DNA from: G039029935 sp039029935
Lineage (GTDB): Bacteria > Chloroflexota > Anaerolineae > Caldilineales > Caldilineaceae
Reading direction: 5' to 3'
NCBI GenBank assembly: GCA_039029935.1
Contig: JBCCFC010000541.1
Coordinates: 1 to 8,716, forward strand
DNA: 8,716 nt
Position numbers and translations under genes: made by a program. The stretch's first letter is position 1. The number at the start of each line of letters is the position of its first letter. Under the pieces are notes generated by a model. That model had not been told where the DNA came from. It searched no databases and saw only the letters and a program-made list of their open reading frames with translations. Shown in pieces: positions 1 through 4,158 of this stretch.

Positions 1-2
1 GA

Positions 3-401
3 ACACTTCAACTATTTGAACCCTTATCGTTACCTGAATTGACACCTGTGGATATACAAATTCATCCGAAAGCTGATGATAGTTACCAAGCAAATGTCAT
101 CTGCAATGGCATCACCTTACTTTTAAATTTTCTGACAAGAGTTGAAGCCAATTGGTCTGTTGATATTGTTCGAGATGTATTCCCACAAACCTTGCGCAAT
201 GAACTTCAAGCACTATGGCAACTCTGCAATACACAACACCAGTATAGAAAACTCTGTGCCATGCTTGAATTATCCTCTATGCATTTGGATAGTACCGAAC
301 TAAGTTTGGATCAGGTTGAAGCTTTTCGCTACGGGCTGAATTTATTGAGAAAATCAACATTGGCCGATGTTGATTTGGCGGCGTGTTATGATCAGTTGTG
401 A
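3..401 (+). CDS. C-terminal part of an unrecognised protein (5' end outside window)
   Basis: The frame is open from the first complete codon at position 3 to the TGA at 399-401, about 132 residues. The only start codon I would otherwise use is a TTG at 39, and reading is continuous upstream of it, so the gene most likely begins before the window. I do not recognise the family. The protein is soluble-looking and mixed alpha/beta, with no signal peptide, membrane segment or repeated motif visible. It has a leucine-rich helical C-terminal half (for example VEAFRYGLNLLRKSTL). The same frame continues past the TGA for 27 more codons to another TGA at 483-485, and that second stop overlaps the ATG of the next gene. 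The annotated end may therefore be a premature stop in a gene that originally ended at 485. It heads a same-strand run of three small genes. Confidence 0.6.
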   Translation, partial: TLQLFEPLSLPELTPVDIQIHPKADDSYQANVICNGITLLLNFLTRVEANWSVDIVRDVFPQTLRNELQALWQLCNTQHQYRKLCAMLELSSMHLDSTELSLDQVEAFRYGLNLLRKSTLADVDLAACYDQL

Positions 402-485
402 GGCGTTGATTTGCCACCTCGGTTTACGCTGGGTGATGAGATTTTATATTCGCCATTGGAATTGATTGGAGAGTTAGGCGCATGA
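402..485 (+). other. In-frame continuation of the upstream ORF after a TGA codon
   Basis: Read in the frame of the preceding ORF, this stretch gives 27 sense codons and then TGA (483-485). The peptide looks natural: it runs ...VDLPPRFTLGDEILYSPLEL... and ends in GELGA. Its stop forms an ATGA overlap with the ATG at 482, a common arrangement in translationally coupled genes. This suggests that the coding region once extended here and that the TGA at 399-401 is a nonsense mutation (one step from CGA or TGG), a sequencing error, or recoding. An open run of this length is not rare by chance, so the case rests on the overlap and the protein-like composition. Confidence 0.4.
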
Positions 486-697
486 TGACAGCAACAAAAC
501 CTTTAACCGAAATTATGCAAGATGCATTGCGGATGTTATACCGAGATTTAGGCATTGTCAATACCATTCGTTTTTTAAGCCAGTTCACAACTGGCTTTGG
601 CAATTACACAGAAGAACGCAGACAGATTACCGAACATGAGATGCTTGAAGATGTGCTGGCGGATGTGTATGCATATCAAGCGCAACGAGCCAGTTAA
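482..697 (+). CDS. Small protein of unknown function (71 aa)
   Basis: ATG at 482, with a second in-frame ATG at 485; the stop is TAA at 695-697. The product is a small, mostly helical soluble protein. Its centre reads LGIVNTIRFLSQFTTGFGNYTEERRQ. From memory, the pattern R-F-L-x-Q-F-x-x-G-x-G-[DN]-Y-T-x-E-R recurs in short hypothetical proteins of Chloroflexota and cyanobacteria, often beside other tiny genes. I could not check this, and I know of no established function. A toxin-antitoxin-like or regulatory role is only a guess. The start overlaps the stop of the extended upstream frame (ATGA), and the next gene begins 17 nt after its stop. Co-transcription of all three genes is therefore likely. 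Confidence 0.7.
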   Translation: MMTATKPLTEIMQDALRMLYRDLGIVNTIRFLSQFTTGFGNYTEERRQITEHEMLEDVLADVYAYQAQRAS

Positions 698-714
698 CGT
701 AATGTTTCGGAAGA

Positions 715-945
715 ATGATTATCACTTCAGATGATGCCCGTAGAAAAGCCAATGGCTATCTTTCTCGCTCTGTGAGTACAGGATACAGTGCAAAAGACCC
801 AGAATTGCTTCAGCAAGATAAGCTGAAATGGCAAGTGCTGGTTACTTACAAGCTCGCTGGACTGGAACCTGTTTGTATAGAATTTCTCGATATTGATGCA
901 GAAACAGGCGAGGTTACCCCCTTTACAGAGGAAGAAGTCCAATAG
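715..945 (+). CDS. Small PepSY-like-fold protein of unknown function (76 aa)
   Basis: ATG at 715, stop TAG at 943-945. A GGAAG at 709-713 is Shine-Dalgarno-like but unusually close to the start. The layout is an N-terminal helix (DDARRKANGYLSRSV), a strand pair around KWQVLVTYKL and VCIEFLDIDAETGEV, and an acidic tail ending FTEEEVQ. The helix-strand-strand order with a final 'D-x-D-A-x-T-G-E-V' turn resembles single PepSY-type domains and many short hypothetical proteins built the same way. It has no signal peptide or membrane segment, so a cytoplasmic location is likely. It is the third gene of the plus-strand run, 17 nt after the 71-aa gene. Function is unknown. The antisense frame over the same bases is a shadow. 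Confidence 0.7.
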   Translation: MIITSDDARRKANGYLSRSVSTGYSAKDPELLQQDKLKWQVLVTYKLAGLEPVCIEFLDIDAETGEVTPFTEEEVQ

Positions 946-1091
946 AGTTGTTCGGGAATAAGGTGTCTGTTAAAATTGTTTTATATATAAGATGTAAATC
1001 GAATTCAAAAGTATATTTTAGCAGCACAACACAGCAATATTCGTATGTAAAATTGGACTAAACACCACATGAGGCTAAATTCCTAACAAGT

Positions 1092-1277
1092 CTACTGTTG
1101 ATGGTGGACAAATTCCAATACACTAAACCAAATCTCAATAGGCGTTTGATCAAGATTAAAATGCATGCTCTCTAAACCTGAATCCCTAATGAGAATCTTG
1201 ATTTTGTTATTTTCATCATAAACTTCGATGAATTCGTATCTGATTCGCCGCAATAAAATCGTATTGATTTTCCTCAC
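1092..1277 (-). CDS. Stand-alone effector-associated-domain-like adaptor (61 aa)
   Basis: The start is GTG at 1277, supported by a GAAGGG Shine-Dalgarno at 1285-1290 with 7 nt spacing. The stop is TAG at 1092-1094. The core reads YDENNKIKILIRDSGLES and then TPIEIWFSVLEFVHHQQ. It aligns without gaps to the pattern I remember for one class of bacterial effector-associated domains: Y-D-[DE], then x-D-A-G-L, then a short polar segment, W, and an amphipathic helix. Those death-like domains are known from Chloroflexota and cyanobacterial conflict systems, usually fused to caspases, trypsin-like proteases, NACHT ATPases or kinases, and act as homotypic adaptors. Here nothing is fused, and the usual last helix after 'H-x-x-G-R' is missing. 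The gene lies 34 nt downstream of the GyrB-like gene on the same strand. It could be a free adaptor or a decayed remnant. The family call is from memory. Confidence 0.5.
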   Translation of the reverse strand: MRKINTILLRRIRYEFIEVYDENNKIKILIRDSGLESMHFNLDQTPIEIWFSVLEFVHHQQ

Positions 1278-1284
1278 AAAACAA

Positions 1285-1290
1285 CCCTTC
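1285..1290 (-). promoter_or_regulatory. Ribosome binding site fixing a GTG start
   Basis: The minus strand reads GAAGGG, seven bases before the GTG at 1277. It is the main reason to accept the 61-aa frame as a real gene and not as noise. Confidence 0.5.
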
Positions 1291-1311
1291 TATTGACGGA
1301 TTTTGACACAC

Positions 1312-2037
1312 TCACGCTGGCACTAATTCGCGCAGAGGCTCTGCCATCATCTCCTCTACCCCCAACTCGGCTATGTCACTCTGTCGATCCTCACCTACAG
1401 GCACGAGTCTGACGCTATGGTGAAATTTAGACTGCTGATTCCACTGCTGTTCAAACGTCAAATCTTGCTCAAAAGTGGAATTCATCTCTTGCTGATATTC
1501 TTCTTCCCACAACGTAAGTACACGTTTGAGCCGCACACAGTCAAGAATCGTCTCATGAAATGGTTGAGTTGGCAAGGTGAAGGAAAAACTGATGGATGGC
1601 ACGGAGCCATGTACAAATCGTGTTGATTGTGTTGCTTTTGGAGCACCACGGACAAACGATTGGCGTATAACCTCATCGCCCATCGTCATTTCCACAAGAC
1701 AATAATCGGAAAACCACACAATCGGGCGTAAATAGCCCAAGGCATCATTATTATCCCAAAATGGTGTCCGAAACTGGGCGATATCAAAGAGTGATGAGAG
1801 TGTTGGTGAAATCCCGTCTGCATCTGTTTGTAGAGATGAGCCGACTGCTTGCATCGAAAACATCGAGCCAGCGGTAGCTAGATAGACAAACGATGGCGTT
1901 TTGATTTCATCGCATTCAAAGACTGCGCTGAGAAAGGCTGTGAATAGACTTGCAGCATCTAGTTGATTCTGATAGGAGGAGAGATACATAGCCGGACGGG
2001 CATACAAGGTATCGATTGCATCTTGAACTGTCGTCAT
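1312..2037 (-). CDS. GyrB N-terminal (GHKL)-like protein with degenerate ATP site (241 aa)
   Basis: ATG at 2037, with AAGGGAA at 2041-2047 as a good Shine-Dalgarno; stop TGA at 1312-1314. By eye it follows the GyrB/ParE N-terminal domain. AIDTLYARPAMYLSS (residues 7-21) matches 'ldavRkRPgMYIGs'. SFVYLATAGSMFSMQAVGS (49-67) matches the strand pair before the 'DDGRGIP' motif. IVWFSDYCLVEMTMGDEVIRQSFVRGAPK (106-134) matches 'vVNALSxxlel...xGxxxxQxxxxGxP'. VPSISFSFTLPTQPF (146-160) matches 'GTxVxFxPdxxxF', and ILDCVRLKRVLTL follows. The conserved Glu/Asn of 'EVVDN', the Asp-Gly-Arg-Gly loop and the Gly-rich lid are not recognisable. It is probably a non-hydrolysing scaffold, immunity or adaptor protein. 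The transducer, TOPRIM and zinc regions are absent. It lies 42 nt after the papain-like gene. Confidence is high for a real gene, moderate for the fold. Confidence 0.75.
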   Translation of the reverse strand: MTTVQDAIDTLYARPAMYLSSYQNQLDAASLFTAFLSAVFECDEIKTPSFVYLATAGSMFSMQAVGSSLQTDADGISPTLSSLFDIAQFRTPFWDNNDALGYLRPIVWFSDYCLVEMTMGDEVIRQSFVRGAPKATQSTRFVHGSVPSISFSFTLPTQPFHETILDCVRLKRVLTLWEEEYQQEMNSTFEQDLTFEQQWNQQSKFHHSVRLVPVGEDRQSDIAELGVEEMMAEPLRELVPA

Positions 2038-2040
2038 AGC

Positions 2041-2048
2041 TTCCCTTC
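2041..2048 (-). promoter_or_regulatory. Ribosome binding site of the GyrB-like gene
   Basis: The minus strand reads GAAGGGAA, ending a few bases before the ATG at 2037. It fixes the start and implies independent translation initiation within the cassette. Confidence 0.5.
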
Positions 2049-2079
2049 ATCAATATATAGACAGGCAAGGATGTCTGTG

Positions 2080-2451
2080 TTACATTTGTGACCAATACTC
2101 ATAATAAGTTAGACGGATGGTTTTATCTTTAAAAACATCTTCATAGAATAGAGCTTTGTAGGCTTCAATCGCCATGCCCGAAGCTCCAGTCACAGCATCG
2201 TAAACAATATTATCCACCTGCACAAATACATGGTAGGCAAGGCTGTTACTTCTGCGCGGTCGCCGCGAGAGTTGTCTCCCATCTGCCAATGATAAAAAGC
2301 GTGTATCTGTTTCCATATACCCAATCTGAGCATCGAACCCTTCAGCGGTGAGAAGATCATAAATTCCCCGTGCGCATTGACGACATTGACCAGTATCAAT
2401 TGGGTACTGGTCAATAATCTTCTGAATATGGTTTTGATAGACTTGTGTCAT
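2080..2451 (-). CDS. Stand-alone papain-fold toxin-like cysteine enzyme (123 aa)
   Basis: ATG at 2451, stop TAA at 2080-2082; there is no strong Shine-Dalgarno. The layout matches the papain-fold toxin (Tox-PL-2-type) domains found at the C-termini of polymorphic toxins. A helix starts at a cysteine in TGQCRQCARGIYDLL (C23 and C26). A variable middle follows, then a strand with histidine and a downstream aspartate in AYHVFVQVDNIVYDAVTG (H74, D85). C23 or C26, H74 and D85 would form the Cys-His-Asp triad. Known relatives act as peptidases, deamidases or similar on host proteins. Here the domain is the whole protein, with no secretion signal or toxin trunk, so it probably acts inside the cell. 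It is first in a three-gene minus-strand cassette behind its own promoter, and the GyrB-like gene after it is a candidate partner or immunity protein. Activity and target are not known. Confidence 0.65.
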   Translation of the reverse strand: MTQVYQNHIQKIIDQYPIDTGQCRQCARGIYDLLTAEGFDAQIGYMETDTRFLSLADGRQLSRRPRRSNSLAYHVFVQVDNIVYDAVTGASGMAIEAYKALFYEDVFKDKTIRLTYYEYWSQM

Positions 2452-2504
2452 AGTCTGCTTTGTAAACGTCGATGTTTGCTATGAGTAAATGGAACTTTGG
2501 CTCA

Positions 2505-2534
2505 ATTATAACATAATCTCACCGACCCTACCAA
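2505..2534 (-). promoter_or_regulatory. Sigma70-type extended -10 promoter of the minus-strand cassette
   Basis: On the minus strand there is a perfect TATAAT (2505-2510) preceded by TG-T, which makes an extended -10 (TGTTATAAT). TTGGTA (2529-2534) is a partial -35 at 18-nt spacing and includes the TAG stop of the methyltransferase gene. Transcription would begin near 2498, giving a leader of about 45-50 nt before the ATG at 2451. It would uncouple the cassette from the upstream catabolic genes. Confidence 0.6.
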
Positions 2535-4075
2535 CGCCCATTCCCAGCCATCATCTCACCCTGCCCAATCTTGATATCAAACTGCCCACGAATCTCGCGC
2601 TCCTGCACACTGCTCAGATAAGCCGGATAGTGCTGCATCAGCCCAGTCACGCGCTCACGCGCACGTTGCCACATGTCCTTCGATCCAGACTCAGCCCATT
2701 CGATGGGTGTCACGCGGTCGCCAACAACGGGGTAGAGATACTCGGTTTCCATGACAGAGAAGGTCTGCGGTGTGCCTAAGAAGTGACCCGCGCCGTGGAC
2801 GACATCCTCGATGACATCAAAGCCAAGCGTTTCGTCGGTGACTTCAATGCCACGTACTGCGCGCAGAATCGAGCCGATAGATTCATTGTTGATGACATAG
2901 GCTTCAAAGGAGCAGCCTAAGAGACTTGCCAACATGCCCGACGATTCGTAGACGAGGTTTGCGCCCGCCAAGCCAGCCATAATGTTGGGGATGGCATTTT
3001 CGTAGCCTGCTTGGATGTCTGGCACTTTGGAATCGGGCATTCCACCCGCCACGCCGCTGGGCACATCATAGAAATTGGTTATTTGTGCCGAGGCCGCGTT
3101 GAGCAGACCATTTTCGGCACTACCACCAATCATGGACCCTGTACGCAAGTCCGAGACAAAGGGCCAGTTGCTAAAGATGAAAGGATGGCCGGGCGAGAGG
3201 ATGTTGACAAAGGCCAATGCCGCCAGCGTTTCAGCCGTTGTCTGGACGAGTGTGCCTGCCAAGGTTGCTGGCGCGGTTGCGCCTGATTGCCCTGCGGTGA
3301 TGGCGTTGATGGGGAACCCATATTTGAGTGCTTCGATGATGGTTTCCGAGGCATCGGCCCCATAACGCAGCGGTGGCACAATGGGGCTGGTGTGCAGTTT
3401 GCAGAATGGCCGTTCCTTAAATTTGCCCTCACCACCTGCCACAATGTCAAAGAGGCGTACGACAGGTTCGACATTTTCGGCGACGGTGATGGCATGACCG
3501 ACATGTTTCTGTGTCCCCGCCATTAGCACATAGGCCGTGTTGATATCCAGCCATAATGGGTTGGTCAGTTCAGTGGCGATAACGCAACGAGTGAACCAAT
3601 GAACATTCGAGAGTTGATCAACCAAGCGAGCAAAGTCGTATATATCGACCAATGTTGAGTTGCGATATTCACCTGTTTGAAAATCCAATGTGTTGATGGC
3701 CGCACCACCTGTGCCAAGATGAACGCGTTCTTTGGCAATCTCTAAATCGTGTTTGGGGTCGCGTGCATAGAGCGTAAACGACTTCGCTGCCCCATCAATC
3801 AGGTCCTCCATCAGTGCCTTGGGAAAGCAGAGCCGTCCCTTGTCATTCATCCAACATCCCGCTTCAATTGCTCGTTCGACAAAAAGTGGAACTGGATCAC
3901 CCATACCGATCTTCTCCAGCACATCCAGCGCGGTTGTGTGAATGCGCTGGATATCGTGGTCACTGAGTGGTTTATACTGCCCACCACTGAGACCAGGGCG
4001 GACGGGTGGTGCAGTCATCGTTGCTGCACGTTGTGCGCGCTTCGCTGCGCGCGATTTGCTCATTCGACGAGTCAT
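2528..4075 (-). CDS. Trimethylamine methyltransferase (MttB) family protein, without pyrrolysine
   Basis: ATG at 4075, stop TAG at 2528-2530, 515 aa, which is normal for the MttB/COG5598 superfamily. The basic N-terminus (MTRRMSKSRAAKRAQRAA) leads into VRPGLSGGQYKPLSDHDIQRIH, typical of the bacterial branch and support for this start. Other family landmarks are the glycine-rich AITAGQSGATAPATLAGTL (258-276), PDSKVPDIQAGYE (347-359) and GAGHFLGTPQTF (428-439). The frame has no internal amber codon. It therefore belongs to the large pyrrolysine-free group, whose best-known member, MtgB, demethylates glycine betaine to dimethylglycine by methylating a corrinoid protein. The true substrate here is unknown. 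The gene lies 83 nt downstream of the DMGDH-like gene on the same strand, which suggests joint methylamine or betaine use. No corrinoid protein or reactivase is encoded in the window. N-terminal ATGs at residues 5 and 20 are alternative starts. Confidence 0.88.
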   Translation of the reverse strand: MTRRMSKSRAAKRAQRAATMTAPPVRPGLSGGQYKPLSDHDIQRIHTTALDVLEKIGMGDPVPLFVERAIEAGCWMNDKGRLCFPKALMEDLIDGAAKSFTLYARDPKHDLEIAKERVHLGTGGAAINTLDFQTGEYRNSTLVDIYDFARLVDQLSNVHWFTRCVIATELTNPLWLDINTAYVLMAGTQKHVGHAITVAENVEPVVRLFDIVAGGEGKFKERPFCKLHTSPIVPPLRYGADASETIIEALKYGFPINAITAGQSGATAPATLAGTLVQTTAETLAALAFVNILSPGHPFIFSNWPFVSDLRTGSMIGGSAENGLLNAASAQITNFYDVPSGVAGGMPDSKVPDIQAGYENAIPNIMAGLAGANLVYESSGMLASLLGCSFEAYVINNESIGSILRAVRGIEVTDETLGFDVIEDVVHGAGHFLGTPQTFSVMETEYLYPVVGDRVTPIEWAESGSKDMWQRARERVTGLMQHYPAYLSSVQEREIRGQFDIKIGQGEMMAGNGRW

Positions 4076-4108
4076 TTTCGTGTCTCTCTATATAAATGTA
4101 TGATGTAC

Positions 4109-4141
4109 AAGATGGGTCTATTTCACCATTGGACCCATCTT
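4109..4141 (-). other. Intercistronic hairpin between the flavoprotein and methyltransferase genes
   Basis: AAGATGGGTC (4109-4118) is a perfect reverse complement of GACCCATCTT (4132-4141). One G-T and one A-T pair extend it to a 12-bp stem with a 9-nt loop. It starts 17 nt after the TAA of the flavoprotein gene in transcription order. No uridine run follows on the minus strand, so it is not a textbook terminator. It could attenuate expression, stabilise the upstream message or mark an RNA processing site. Confidence 0.55.
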
Positions 4142-4158
4142 ATTGTCTTTAAATTTGC

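Noticed and set aside
399..425. The in-frame TGA as a selenocysteine codon
   Set aside because: Only a weak 4-bp GAGG/CCTC pairing follows, without the stable stem and G/U apical loop of a bacterial SECIS, and the surrounding protein is no known selenoprotein.
946..1091. Bidirectional terminator in the convergent gap
   Set aside because: The region is AT-rich, but I find no stem of useful length followed by a T-run on either strand.
2528..2530. TAG stop of the MttB-like gene as a pyrrolysine codon
   Set aside because: The protein already has its full family length at this TAG, and read-through meets a TGA after two codons. No internal amber is present.
2489..3526. Plus-strand ORFs antisense to the methyltransferase gene
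   Set aside because: The minus-strand frame has clear MttB-family motifs throughout. The antisense frames overlap one another and match nothing.
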